Assembly: GCA_002320815.1 (NCBI GenBank)
Contig: DCLA01000089.1
Span: 1 to 21,154, forward strand
Reading direction: 5' to 3'
DNA: 21,154 nt
Origin: Myxococcales bacterium UBA1660
GTDB taxonomy: Bacteria; Myxococcota_A; Polyangia; Polyangiales; Houyiibacteriaceae
Both the position numbers and the translations under genes were made by a program. Positions 1 to 8,863 of this stretch are shown one piece after another; the first letter of the stretch is position 1, and each line of letters begins with the position of its first letter. The notes beneath the pieces were generated by a model, which worked only from the letters and a program-made list of their open reading frames with translations, searched no databases and was not told the DNA's origin.

Positions 1-345
1 TGGCGCCAAGACGCCACCGAGGGCGGCGGGCCCATGGGCAGCTGCCTCAGCTCGCGGCCCTACGCCGAGGCCCGTGCCGACGTCACCACGGTGAGCGGGG
101 ACACCGCCACCATCTGCTCGCTGGCCCTCACCACCTGCGACGCGCTCGAAGACTTCCGCGCCGTCGACTGCGCCACGCCCTTCGACTCCGATGACGAGTG
201 CGGCGTCGCCGGCCTCGACGACGGTCTCTGCCGCGTCGTCGACGGCGTCACCAACCGCTGCACCGTCCCCTGCCTTAGCAACGAAGACTGCAGGACGGGG
301 GCCAACTGCAACACCGGCGAGACCCCCAGCTACTGCAACCTCTGA
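1..345 (+). CDS. Cys-rich secreted protein, C-terminal fragment
   Basis: The reading frame is open from base 1 to a TGA at 343-345, so this is the last 114 residues of a longer protein whose start lies outside the window. An internal ATG at 34 is unlikely to be the true start because the frame continues upstream and no signal peptide follows it. At least nine cysteines are visible, including a terminal module of the form DC-x2-G-x2-C (SNEDCRTGANC). The same module recurs in the lipoprotein at 5398-6267, and a longer version in the VWA lipoprotein at 8860-10239, so this is probably another exported or surface-anchored protein stabilised by disulfides. The gene converges on the leftward gene ending at 392, with a 46-bp gap and no convincing terminator. 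Function is not recognised. An N-terminal signal peptide or lipobox is expected but cannot be seen. Confidence 0.72.
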   Translation, partial: WRQDATEGGGPMGSCLSSRPYAEARADVTTVSGDTATICSLALTTCDALEDFRAVDCATPFDSDDECGVAGLDDGLCRVVDGVTNRCTVPCLSNEDCRTGANCNTGETPSYCNL

Positions 346-391
346 TGCGCCGCCCCCGGCAATCGCCAGAGTCGTACGCCGCCGGCGAGGA

Positions 392-1618
392 TCAGCGGCA
401 GCCGACTCCGACGAGGCGGCCCCGCGCGAGCCGCATTTCGTCGGCGTAGATCTCCACGGTGCCTTCGATGAAGAGGTGCGGCTCGGCCGGGGGTATCCGC
501 GACGCGGGCATCGACGAGAACGAGGGGACCAGCATCTCGAAGACGAGCTCGGTCCCCGGCGCGACGTTCTCGAAGGCCTCCATGCCGATCGTCGCCCCGC
601 CGGCCGGGATCGCCACCGACGGAGGAGCGATGGCCACGATGCTCAGGGTCGTCGCCTCGAGGCGCCCTTCGACTCGCCGGAGCGTGCCCGGGCCTTCCCA
701 CGTGAACGAGAAGGTCCCGCGAACCCGCTGGTCGCAGCCCCCGACGAGGATCATGTCGGTCTCGTTCTGGCAGCCGTCCAAGAGCTCCTCCAGCCCATCG
801 ACGCAGCCGTCGCCGTCGCTGTCGGGGTCGAGGGGCGAGGTGTCCGAGAAGAAGGTCTCGTAGGTATCGGAGAAGCCGTCGTTGTCGCTGTCGCGGTCGA
901 GGAAGTCCGGGACCTGGTCCCGATCGGTGTCCCGGATGACGAAACATTCGCCCGGCCCCTTCTCCTCGGCGTCGGAGAGGCCGTCCCCGTCGGAGTCGTG
1001 GTCCCACGCGGCCTGCGCGTCGTCCCCGTCGAGGGCGAGCCGGAACGTCTCGAAGTGGTTGGGGAGGCCATCGGCGTCGTCGTCCTCGGCGCGGCAGGTC
1101 GAGACCGGGGCGTCGTCGGGGGTGGCCTCGCGGCGCCATGCTTCGGCCGGCAGGGGGTCCGCCACGCGCACTTCGCTCACCTCGAAGATGAAGCCCCCGT
1201 CTCGAGCGCGGACCGCGCCGAAGACCGAGGTGATCCGCTCGGGCAGCGCCGGCGCGCAGACCAGCTCGTCGTCGTTCCCCATGCACCCGAAGGCGATGGG
1301 TCCGCATGTCCGCCCGAAGCAGCCCTTGGGCATGTAGGCGTGGGCCAGGACCCCCTGGTACTCGGGGGCCGCGACGAGCGGGAGGTCCCCGTAGGCGTAC
1401 TCGCCGTAGGCGCTGTTGCAGGGCCGCGGGAAGAAGCACTCGTCGTCCGTCTGCTCCAGCGCGAGCTCGGGCGCCCCCAGGAGCTCCAGGGGTCTATCGA
1501 GGTAGCGCCCGGGATCCCGGGCGACCTCACTTCCCTCCAGAGCGGCCGGCTCCCCGCAAGCGAGCCCACCGAGGATCAGCGCCGCGAAGAGGGCGCACCC
1601 GAGTCGATCGTTCCCCAC
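392..1618 (-). CDS. lipoprotein with thrombospondin type 3 (calcium-binding) repeats
   Basis: A protein of about 408 residues. I chose the GTG at 1618 because it gives a short n-region (MGNDRLG), a hydrophobic stretch and a lipobox-like GGLAC with the lipid Cys near residue 21. A TTG at 1654 would add 12 residues. Neither start has a clear Shine-Dalgarno. Residues about 179-278 hold Asp-rich calcium-loop repeats typical of thrombospondin type 3 repeats (DHDSDGDGLSDAEE, DRDSDNDGFSDTYE, DPDSDGDGCVDGLEE). Such repeats usually form a rigid Ca2+-loaded stalk on outer-membrane or surface proteins. The N-terminal third contains paired cysteines (DECFFPRPC, GCFGRTCGPIAFGC), and the C-terminal about 130 residues look like a beta-rich domain that I do not recognise. 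It is the last gene of the leftward block, behind the esterase. Export and calcium binding are inferred from motifs; the role is unknown. Confidence 0.82.
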   Translation of the reverse strand: MGNDRLGCALFAALILGGLACGEPAALEGSEVARDPGRYLDRPLELLGAPELALEQTDDECFFPRPCNSAYGEYAYGDLPLVAAPEYQGVLAHAYMPKGCFGRTCGPIAFGCMGNDDELVCAPALPERITSVFGAVRARDGGFIFEVSEVRVADPLPAEAWRREATPDDAPVSTCRAEDDDADGLPNHFETFRLALDGDDAQAAWDHDSDGDGLSDAEEKGPGECFVIRDTDRDQVPDFLDRDSDNDGFSDTYETFFSDTSPLDPDSDGDGCVDGLEELLDGCQNETDMILVGGCDQRVRGTFSFTWEGPGTLRRVEGRLEATTLSIVAIAPPSVAIPAGGATIGMEAFENVAPGTELVFEMLVPSFSSMPASRIPPAEPHLFIEGTVEIYADEMRLARGRLVGVGCR

Positions 1619-1663
1619 GATCGGAGGGTCGCCCCGGCGGTCGGCGATTTCCAACGGCTCGGC

Positions 1664-1719
1664 GGGCGGTCGGAGCTGGGCGGTCGGAGCTGGGTGGCCA
1701 GAGCCGGGCGGTCAGAGGT
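1664..1719. repeat. four tandem copies of a 14-bp repeat
   Basis: Read on the plus strand, the units are GGGCGGTCGGAGCT (1664-1677 and again 1678-1691, identical), GGGTGGCCAGAGCC (1692-1705) and GGGCGGTCAGAGGT (1706-1719). They occupy nearly all of the gap between the esterase stop codon and the downstream lipoprotein gene. The fourth unit includes the esterase stop codon (complement of 1712-1714). It could be slippage-prone simple sequence, a binding array, or part of a 3' untranslated structure. No function is shown by the sequence. Confidence 0.8.
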
Positions 1720-2671
1720 GGGCCCGGAGATGCGCGGCCAGTTCGTCCACCGCGACGCCGGCGTGGGGGACGCCGCGCATGAGCATGAAGGCGTGGATGC
1801 TGTCGTCGTAGACGCTCAAGGAGGTCTCCACGCCGGCCTGGCGAGCGCGCTCGTCGAGGACCCGGGCGTCGTCCAGCAGGGTCTCGGCGGCGCCGGCCTG
1901 GATCAAGAGCGGCGGGAGGCCGGCGAGGTCGGCGAAGACGGGGCTGACCAGCGGGTCGCGGCGGTCCACGCGGGGCGCGTAGCGCCGGGCGTAGATCTCC
2001 AGGGCCTTGCGCGGGATGTAGTCGAAGCGGTCGTTGGTCTCGATGGTTCCGCCGCTCATGGTGAGGTCGACCCAGGGCGAGAGGACCGCGGCCGCGGCGG
2101 GGAGCGGGTCGCCGGCGTCCCGGAGGGCCAGCAGGGTGGCCATGGTCAGGCCGCCGCCCGCGGACTCGCCGGCGATGGCCATGCGCGCCGGATCGAACCC
2201 CCGCTCACGGAGCCAGGCCCAGGTCGCCCGGGCGTCGTCGAGGCCGGCCGGGAAGGGATGCTCGGGCGCCAGGCGGTAGTCGAGGAGCAAGGCGCGCAGG
2301 CCGGCCCGGCGGGCGACCTTGGCCACGAAGTGTCGGTGGGACTCGATGTTGCCGATCGAGTAGCCGCCCCCGTGGAGGTAGAGGAGCACCCGCGCGTCGT
2401 CGGCGGCCTCGGGGACGATCCACTCGGCCCGCCGCCCGGCCACGGTGATCAGGGTCCGGGTGACCCCGGGCGGACCGCTCGCCGGGACCAGGGCCTCGAT
2501 GGCCTTGCGCTGCCACGCCAAGGGCAGGAGGTGCGAGCGGCGGGCGTAGTGGTGCATCACCCGTGACCAGGTCTCCATCTCCAGCGACCAGTTCTCGCGG
2601 AGCGGGCCCCGCTGCCGTCGCCGCATCTCCACCGCGCCCAGGAGGGCTCGACCCATCGCTTCGCGCAACAT
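1712..2671 (-). CDS. alpha/beta hydrolase of the hormone-sensitive lipase family (esterase)
   Basis: 319 residues, ATG start at 2671. Signature motifs are the oxyanion-hole HGGG at 100-103, the nucleophile elbow GESAGG with Ser170, a probable acid Glu263 in AAETLLDD, and the catalytic His293 in DSIHAF. The DYRLAPEHPFPAGLDD segment at 131-146 is also typical of HSL-family (family IV) carboxylesterases. These hydrolyse short to medium acyl esters. The length is normal for the family and no signal peptide is visible, so a cytoplasmic enzyme is likely. The gene lies 48 bp behind the M2 peptidase on the same strand and may share its transcript, but a TACGCT box 7 nt before the ATG could be its own promoter. 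Substrate cannot be told from sequence. A second family member, without close similarity outside the motifs, lies at 14512-15483. Confidence 0.93.
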   Translation of the reverse strand: MLREAMGRALLGAVEMRRRQRGPLRENWSLEMETWSRVMHHYARRSHLLPLAWQRKAIEALVPASGPPGVTRTLITVAGRRAEWIVPEAADDARVLLYLHGGGYSIGNIESHRHFVAKVARRAGLRALLLDYRLAPEHPFPAGLDDARATWAWLRERGFDPARMAIAGESAGGGLTMATLLALRDAGDPLPAAAAVLSPWVDLTMSGGTIETNDRFDYIPRKALEIYARRYAPRVDRRDPLVSPVFADLAGLPPLLIQAGAAETLLDDARVLDERARQAGVETSLSVYDDSIHAFMLMRGVPHAGVAVDELAAHLRAHL

Positions 2672-2678
2672 CGGGCGC

Positions 2679-2684
2679 AGCGTA
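2679..2684 (-). promoter_or_regulatory. candidate -10 box (TGATACGCT) 7 nt before the esterase ATG
   Basis: On the minus strand the sequence reads TGA-TACGCT-GCGCCCG-ATG, an extended -10-like TGnTAnnnT. Its spacing would place transcription initiation at or within about 1 nt of the start codon. No -35 match is visible. This is inference from spacing and from similar boxes before other genes in the window. Confidence 0.35.
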
Positions 2685-2719
2685 TCAGGGCTCGAGGCAG
2701 CCGCCCGGGCGCGCTCGCA

Positions 2720-4567
2720 TCACCAGCCGCAGGTGCGGCCTTCGTTCTGCTCCTGGATCCACTCGAGGAGCGGCGCGAAGTACTCGACCAGCGCGGAGGC
2801 GTCCATGGCGCGCTCGCCGGAGATCGCCTCGAGGGCGTCGGGCCAGGGGCGGCTGGCGCCCATGGCGAGCATGGCCTGGAGCTTGGCGCCGGCCTCGGTG
2901 CTGCCGTGGATGGAGCACTCGTGGAGCGGGCCCTCGAAGCCGGCCTCGCGGCACAGGGCGCGGTGGAACTGGAACTGGAGGATGTGCGCCAGGAAGTAGC
3001 GGGTGTAGGGCGTGTTGCCGGGCACGTGGAACTTGGCGCCGGGGTCGAACATCGCCTCGGTGCGCTCGTTCGGGGCGGCGATGCCCTGGTAGCGCTGACG
3101 GAGGTCCCACCAGCCCTGGTTGTACTCGTCCGGGCCGATGTCGCCGCTGAAGACGCGCCAGCGCCACTGGTCGATCATCTTGCCGAAGGGCAGGAAGGCG
3201 ATCTTGGCGAGGGCCTCCTTCATCTGGAGGTTGATGACCGCCTCGTCCGAACGCTGCACGTTCTGGAGGACGCCGATCTCCTGCAGGTAGCTGGGGGTCA
3301 CCGAGAGCGCGAGGGTGTCGCCGATGCCCTCGTGGAAGCCGTCGTGGGCGCCCGACTGATAGAGGATCGGGAGCTCGTAGTAGTAGCGGTAGTAGTAGTT
3401 GTGACCCAGCTCGTGGTGGATGGTGATGAAGTCCTCCTCGTTGATCTGGATGCACATCTTGATGCGCAGATCGTTGTCGAACTCCACGTCCCACGCGCTG
3501 GCGTGGCAGACCACGTCGCGGTCGGCGGGCTTGTCGAACATGCTCCGCTCCCAGAAGGTGTCCGGCAGCGGCGCGAGGCCCAGCGAGGTGAAGAAGCTCT
3601 CGCCCATGCGGACCATGTCCCGGGAGGAGTAGCCGTTGCGCTCGAGGGCGCGGGTGACGTCGATGTCGCCTTCGGTCTCGTAGGGCTCGACCAGCGGGTA
3701 GACGTTCTCCCAGCTCTGGGCCCACATGTTGCCCAGGAGATGCGCGGGGATGGGCCCCTGGGGCGGCACCCGCTCGGCGCCGTAGTGCTCCGAGAGCTTG
3801 GCGCGGACGTAGCAGTGGAGCTGCTCGTAGAGGGGCGCCACCTGCTCCCAGAGGCGCTCGACCTCGGCGTCGAACTCGCCGGGGCTCATGTCGTAGCCGG
3901 CGCGCCAGAGCTCGCCGAGGTCGTCGAAGCCGATCTCCCGGGCGCCCTCGTTCCCGAGGGACACGAACTCCTGGTACATCGGCCGCATCGGGGTGGCGAT
4001 GGTCCGCCAGCCGTTCCAGGCCTCGAGGAGCTCGTCGTAGTCCCGGCTCTCGGCGAGGACGTTGGAGAGGTCCTGCAGGTCCCGGCAGGTCTCGGGGTCC
4101 GCCGGGTCCGAGCAGACCTTGCCGCGTCCGTAGAGTCCCTCGAGCTGCGCGGCGATCTCGGCGAGGCGCCGGCGCTTGGCGGGGTCGTTGGGCGCCGGCA
4201 GGGACTGGGAGATGGTCAGCAGGTGGAGCTGCCGGGCGGTGTCCTCGTCGAGCTCGAGGCCGTCGAAGCGGCGCGCGTCGGCGATGGCCTGGGAGGTGTA
4301 GGCCATGAGGGCCTCGTTGGCCCGGGCGGCCACGATCTCGGTGTCGTGGGTGATGTAGGTGGACTTGATCCACTCGGCCCGCTGCTGGTTCACCGCGAGA
4401 CGCCGGAGGTCCTCGTTGACCCGGGCCACGAAGGCGCGGGCCTCCTCGGCGGTGGGCGGCGCGGCCTCGTCGGCGGGCGGCTCGGTGGTCGAATGGTGGT
4501 GACTCGAACCGCCGCAGGCGATGGCGGTCAGGGCGAGGACGAAGGTGAGCAGGGGTTGGCGTCGCAT
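2720..4567 (-). CDS. lipid-anchored peptidase family M2 (angiotensin-converting-enzyme-like peptidyl dipeptidase)
   Basis: 615 residues from the ATG at 4567. The frame stays open further upstream, but this ATG directly begins a lipoprotein signal (LTFVLALTAIAC) and has GGAG a few bases before it. The zinc site is H385-E-L-G-H389 with the third ligand Glu413 in GFHEGIGD, 24 residues after H389 as in human ACE. Other ACE landmarks are present: VCHASAWD, Lys512 and His514 in KFHVP, and Tyr521, Arg523 and Tyr524 in PYTRY. The Arg matches the ACE chloride-binding Arg522. The match spans the whole catalytic domain, so an active, probably chloride-sensitive, carboxy-dipeptidase is expected. After the lipid Cys comes a short HHH-containing linker. 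The protein would sit on the membrane facing the periplasm or outside and trim peptides, perhaps for nutrition. Its 5' neighbour is the TspO-like gene, 41 bp away. Confidence 0.95.
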   Translation of the reverse strand: MRRQPLLTFVLALTAIACGGSSHHHSTTEPPADEAAPPTAEEARAFVARVNEDLRRLAVNQQRAEWIKSTYITHDTEIVAARANEALMAYTSQAIADARRFDGLELDEDTARQLHLLTISQSLPAPNDPAKRRRLAEIAAQLEGLYGRGKVCSDPADPETCRDLQDLSNVLAESRDYDELLEAWNGWRTIATPMRPMYQEFVSLGNEGAREIGFDDLGELWRAGYDMSPGEFDAEVERLWEQVAPLYEQLHCYVRAKLSEHYGAERVPPQGPIPAHLLGNMWAQSWENVYPLVEPYETEGDIDVTRALERNGYSSRDMVRMGESFFTSLGLAPLPDTFWERSMFDKPADRDVVCHASAWDVEFDNDLRIKMCIQINEEDFITIHHELGHNYYYRYYYELPILYQSGAHDGFHEGIGDTLALSVTPSYLQEIGVLQNVQRSDEAVINLQMKEALAKIAFLPFGKMIDQWRWRVFSGDIGPDEYNQGWWDLRQRYQGIAAPNERTEAMFDPGAKFHVPGNTPYTRYFLAHILQFQFHRALCREAGFEGPLHECSIHGSTEAGAKLQAMLAMGASRPWPDALEAISGERAMDASALVEYFAPLLEWIQEQNEGRTCGW

Positions 4568-4608
4568 GTTGGCTCCGCGGCCCCGATACCCCGCCGACCC
4601 GAGGCCGG

Positions 4609-5361
4609 TCAATCCGCGGCGGCCCGGGTCCCCGAGGGTGGGCGCCGGGCGCGGAGGCGGAGCGCGAGGGTCTGCAACCCGAGGAGGGCCGCGATGGCCA
4701 GGGCGACCCACGCGGCGGCGGTGGCGCCGGGGAGCGCGTGCGAGGACTGCTTCACGTAGACGGCGGCCAGGCCCCAGACGGCGGCGACGGCGAAGGCGAC
4801 GTTGCCGCGCATGCGCGCGTTGAGGACCAGGAGCACGACCGCCGCCAGTCCGAAGAGCCCAAAGCTCAGCGGGACGATGGGCTCCACCTCGTAGGCCACG
4901 AGGACCTGGGCGACGTTCAGGAAGGCGGCCAGGGCGAGCCAGCCGGCGTGGAGGGAGACCGGGCCCCAGCCCAGGAAGCCGACGCCGGGGTCCGCGCGGA
5001 GCTGGAGCGCGGACCAGGCCAGGGCCGCGAGCGCGACCCAGATGACGATCAGCGCCAGCCAGAAGAGCTCCAGGGTGAAGATGGGCGACCAGATGCCGGT
5101 GGCCGCGAAGCCGAGCGCGGTGAGGGGCGCGACCCGCTTCAGCGTGGCGTTCGTCGCGCGCTCGCCGGTCGCGGCCCAGACGGCGTGGACCAGGTCCAGG
5201 AGGAAGATGACGCCCCAGATCGCGAAGGCGTAGCCCGCGGCCACCAGGAGCGTGGGGTAGCGATCCGAGAGCTCGCCGTTGGTGGGCCCGAGGGCTCCGG
5301 TCTGGGAGAGATAGGCCACGGCGGGCATCAGGACCGCGACCGCCACGAGCACGAAGCGCAT
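4609..5361 (-). CDS. TspO/MBR-related tryptophan-rich sensory protein homologue, multi-pass membrane
   Basis: 250 residues, ATG at 5361. About seven or eight hydrophobic segments are visible (roughly residues 3-18, 35-62, 77-95, 97-118, 130-154, 162-181, 187-206 and 215-234). The segment SDRYPTLLVAAGYAFAIWG, followed by VIFLLDL, is characteristic of the long bacterial and eukaryotic relatives of TspO/MBR proteins, often named tryptophan-rich sensory protein. Classical TspO has five helices and about 160 residues and binds porphyrins and cholesterol; the long relatives are poorly characterised. Aromatic residues (GIWSPIF, GWGPVSLHAGWLALAAFLN) line the predicted helices as in the family. It lies 36 bp behind the Cys-rich lipoprotein and 41 bp before the M2 peptidase, so co-transcription is plausible. 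Ligand and role are unknown. Confidence 0.75.
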   Translation of the reverse strand: MRFVLVAVAVLMPAVAYLSQTGALGPTNGELSDRYPTLLVAAGYAFAIWGVIFLLDLVHAVWAATGERATNATLKRVAPLTALGFAATGIWSPIFTLELFWLALIVIWVALAALAWSALQLRADPGVGFLGWGPVSLHAGWLALAAFLNVAQVLVAYEVEPIVPLSFGLFGLAAVVLLVLNARMRGNVAFAVAAVWGLAAVYVKQSSHALPGATAAAWVALAIAALLGLQTLALRLRARRPPSGTRAAAD

Positions 5362-5376
5362 GAGCGATCGATGGGG

Positions 5377-5390
5377 CCGGCGCCCGCCGG
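5377..5390 (-). terminator. GC hairpin after the Cys-rich lipoprotein gene
   Basis: CCGGCG-CC-CGCCGG forms a 6-bp perfect inverted repeat inside the 36-bp gap between 5398 and 5361. It sits a few bases after the stop of the leftward lipoprotein gene. There is no T-run, so it is at best a weak or Rho-assisted terminator, or a processing site that leaves some read-through into the TspO-like gene. Confidence 0.25.
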
Positions 5391-5397
5391 GGCAAGG

Positions 5398-6267
5398 TCA
5401 CCGGTCGAGGCAGACGCCGAGGCCGACCGCGAACTGCTGGCAGTAGGAGCCGGTGGGGCAGTCCGAGTGGCCGGAGGCGTTCAGCGCGCCCTCGGTCCCG
5501 CGGCAGACGTCGTAGCAGTTGTTGCCGGGCGGCAGATCGCTGCGCTCCAGGCAGATGCTCGCGGCGCCGCAGAGCTGGCCGTGGGGCAAGCCGACGGCGT
5601 CGCACTCGGTGCCCGCCTCGTGGTCGGGGATGCCCTCGAGGCAGAAGTCGAAGGCGGAGCTGGTGAGTTCCTGGGGCACGCAGGTGAGCGCGGCGTCGCG
5701 GCAGGCCTGCTCGCCGTCGTAGGAGCAGGAGGGGACGCAGACGCCCAGCTCGAGGGGCCCGGCGGCGCTGAGCAGGTTGGCGCAGGACTCGCCGACCGCG
5801 CAGGCGTCGCCGGGGCCGGCGACGGCGTCGGGGTCACACGCGGTCTCGCAGGTGCCGCCGGCGCAGAGCAGGCCGACGGCGCAGTCGGTGGTCTCGGTGC
5901 ACTCGTCGCCCTGGACGGCGCTCCCGGCCGCGGCGCAGGTGCCGCCGCTCAGGTCCTCCATGGGCTCGCACCACTCGCCGCTGGCGCAGCCGGTGGTGGT
6001 GAAGGGCGTGCAGGGGCCAGCGTCGGTGGGCGGCATGTCCAGGGGACCGCCGTCGTCGGGGCCGAGATCCGACTCGACGCCGAGGTCCTCTTCCGTGCCC
6101 AGATCGTCCTCGGTGCCCAGGTCCTCGGGGGTGCCCTGGTCGGTGCCGAAGTCGGTGCCGGGGCCGAGGTCGACCTCGGGCAGCGCGGTGCCGTCGTCGC
6201 CGCAGGCGGTCAGGGAGAGGCTGAGGAGGAAGACGAGCGCGAGGCGCTCAGAGCTCGATCGTCGCAT
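5398..6267 (-). CDS. Cys-rich lipoprotein with acidic DLG-repeat linker
   Basis: 289 residues, ATG at 6267. The signal ends in a good lipobox (SLTAC, lipid Cys22). Residues about 30-85 are a low-complexity acidic linker with repeats of the type DLGTEDDLGTEEDLG. Residues 86-289 contain 24 cysteines, an even number consistent with many disulfides, including two DC-x2-G-x2-C modules (DCAVGLLC and DCPTGSYC). No catalytic motif is visible. Proteins of this build are common in Myxococcota and are presumed to be displayed on the outer membrane, the linker acting as a spacer. The start overlaps the stop of the upstream gene by 20 bp, so translational coupling with it is likely. The molecular function is not recognised. 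Confidence 0.88.
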   Translation of the reverse strand: MRRSSSERLALVFLLSLSLTACGDDGTALPEVDLGPGTDFGTDQGTPEDLGTEDDLGTEEDLGVESDLGPDDGGPLDMPPTDAGPCTPFTTTGCASGEWCEPMEDLSGGTCAAAGSAVQGDECTETTDCAVGLLCAGGTCETACDPDAVAGPGDACAVGESCANLLSAAGPLELGVCVPSCSYDGEQACRDAALTCVPQELTSSAFDFCLEGIPDHEAGTECDAVGLPHGQLCGAASICLERSDLPPGNNCYDVCRGTEGALNASGHSDCPTGSYCQQFAVGLGVCLDR

Positions 6268-7591
6268 GGTGGATTCTGGCTGCTCGGTTGTAGAGGAAGT
6301 GAGGCTGACGGTCTTCGGTGACGAAGAGGTCGATCTGGTTCGCGACGGACTCGGACGCGAGATCGGTGCTGATCACGTCCATGACCCATTGGCCGTCGGG
6401 GACGGTCTGCCGGTGGTACTCGAGCTGACTGGAGCCAGCGCCGCTGGGCACCACGACGGCCAGGTGCAGGAGGCCCAGCCGGTCCACCGCGAGGGCGAGG
6501 GGGAAGTCCACCGGTTGGTCGGGAAGGGAGAACGAGGGGATCCGGACGTCGACGGTGACGTCGCCGCCCGCCGTCTTCCGCGCGAGCCGGACCTCGGCGT
6601 CGCCGCCGGCCCAGTCGAGGTAGGCGATGACCGGGACGCCGTCGGCAACGATCATGTCGATGCCGACGCCACTCAACCGGGTACCCCCCGGGTTGTCGAG
6701 CGTGGTGTAGCCGGACCAGTCCCCCGACCAGACGCCCAGCCGCGGCACGGCGGCGTTGAAGTCCCGCACCCGAGCCCAGGCGGCCTGGATGACACCATCG
6801 TCGCTCGCCAGCGCCATCGCTCCGTAGAAGGGCAGCCGACCGTCGAGGTCGTCTTCGATCGGGTGCGCGGGGCTCAGGCCGCCGACCCCGAAACGAGTCC
6901 GGGTCCGATGCCTCCCGGTGCCGATGTCGTGGTACCCGATCCAGGCGTCGGCGCCGTCCAGGGCGAGGGCCAGGGCGCCGGTGCGACCGACGTCGGAAGC
7001 CACCGCGACCGAGGCCTCGACCCCGCCCTCGGCGAGCCAGCGGGTGTGTCGGATCTCGCTGTCGTCGGAGCGGACCCACCAGGCGACGTGCGCCACCTCG
7101 CGATGGGCGGCGAGCTCCACCCGGTAGCCGACGACCTCGCCGAGGAAGCCCTCGAAGGTCTCCGTGGCCAGGAGCGCCCCCTCCGCGCTCTCGCGCCGGA
7201 GGACGAGGTGGCCTTGGTCGGCGAACTCGTTGGTGTTCCAGGCCATCAACACGTCGCCGGCGGGCGTCCCGGCGATGGCCACGTCGTGGGGCTGCACGGC
7301 GTCGGCGAGGTCGACCACGGTGCGCCCGGCGCAGTTCGCCTCGGGGTCCGCCGGGAGCGTCTCCCAGGACAGGGCGCAGGGCAGGTCGACCCGGGTGACG
7401 GGCTCGATGGCGGCGTCCACGCCGGCGTCAGGGGGTCCCTGATCCGGCGGGCCCAGATCCGTTCCCTGGTCTTCGGGGCCCGCGTCCACCGGGCCCCCGT
7501 CGGTCCCCGCGTCGCCCACGACGAAGGACTTGGGCTCCGGGAGGCAGCCGGCGACGGACGCCAGCACCAGCAGCCGCAGGAAGGAAGACAT
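6248..7591 (-). CDS. linker lipoprotein with beta-propeller-like repeats
   Basis: 447 residues from the ATG at 7591. The frame is open much further upstream, but only this ATG gives a signal peptide with lipobox (SVAGC, lipid Cys16). Residues about 24-62 are a DAG/DQG-rich acidic linker. The rest contains recurring segments such as DVLMAWN, VAHVAWWV, DAWIGYHD, IQAAWARV, PVIAYLDW and LLHLAVVV, spaced about 45-60 residues apart. This pattern is typical of repeated beta-propeller blades of the kind seen in secreted myxobacterial proteins with human-readable-style data repeats. I infer a surface-exposed propeller; ligand unknown. It is the first gene of the leftward block, divergent from the beta-helix lipoprotein, and its 3' end overlaps the next gene by 20 bp. 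Confidence 0.85.
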   Translation of the reverse strand: MSSFLRLLVLASVAGCLPEPKSFVVGDAGTDGGPVDAGPEDQGTDLGPPDQGPPDAGVDAAIEPVTRVDLPCALSWETLPADPEANCAGRTVVDLADAVQPHDVAIAGTPAGDVLMAWNTNEFADQGHLVLRRESAEGALLATETFEGFLGEVVGYRVELAAHREVAHVAWWVRSDDSEIRHTRWLAEGGVEASVAVASDVGRTGALALALDGADAWIGYHDIGTGRHRTRTRFGVGGLSPAHPIEDDLDGRLPFYGAMALASDDGVIQAAWARVRDFNAAVPRLGVWSGDWSGYTTLDNPGGTRLSGVGIDMIVADGVPVIAYLDWAGGDAEVRLARKTAGGDVTVDVRIPSFSLPDQPVDFPLALAVDRLGLLHLAVVVPSGAGSSQLEYHRQTVPDGQWVMDVISTDLASESVANQIDLFVTEDRQPHFLYNRAARIHHATIEL

Positions 7592-7711
7592 GCGCCCGAA
7601 GCTAATCGTCGGCGCCCCCCGAGTCGAGAGCCGGGTGGGGTCCCTCCGCGGTCGCGGGCACCGGTGAGCCGGTCGTGGTCGGCCGGGGCTCCTTCTGGCA
7701 CGGTGTCCCCG
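7592..7711. promoter_or_regulatory. divergent intergenic region between two lipoprotein genes
   Basis: This 120-bp gap must hold the promoters of both lipoprotein transcription units. On the minus strand TAGCTT (complement of 7599-7604) stands 7 nt before the ATG at 7591 and is a candidate -10 box. On the plus side TGGCACG at 7696-7702 resembles a sigma-54 -24 element, but no TTGC follows at the right distance. A short inverted repeat, ACCGG-TGAG-CCGGT, lies at 7660-7673. No Shine-Dalgarno is obvious for either gene. Confidence 0.45.

Positions 7712-8859
<1,148 letters not shown>

Positions 8860-8863
<4 letters not shown>

Noticed and set aside
345..392. Intrinsic terminator between the first two convergent genes
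   Set aside because: Only a short GCCGGC-type palindrome is present, with no stable stem and no T-run on either strand.
191..2566. A 791-codon open frame on the plus strand
   Set aside because: It runs antisense to the esterase and the calcium-repeat lipoprotein, whose motifs are unmistakable. Its own translation is a low-complexity Arg/Gly/Val mix, as expected for a GC-rich shadow frame.
2906..4759. A 617-codon open frame on the plus strand
   Set aside because: It is antisense to the M2 peptidase and composed of Val/Glu/Leu/Gly repeats that mirror its codons. No domain or start signal is visible.
4568..5605. Upstream extension of the M2 peptidase frame to 961 codons
   Set aside because: The extension is the out-of-frame shadow of the TspO-like gene; the lipoprotein signal begins exactly at the ATG at 4567.
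7696..7711. TGGCACG before the beta-helix lipoprotein as a sigma-54 promoter
   Set aside because: The -24 part is perfect, but the following bases are GTGTCCCCG, with no TTGC at the -12 position.
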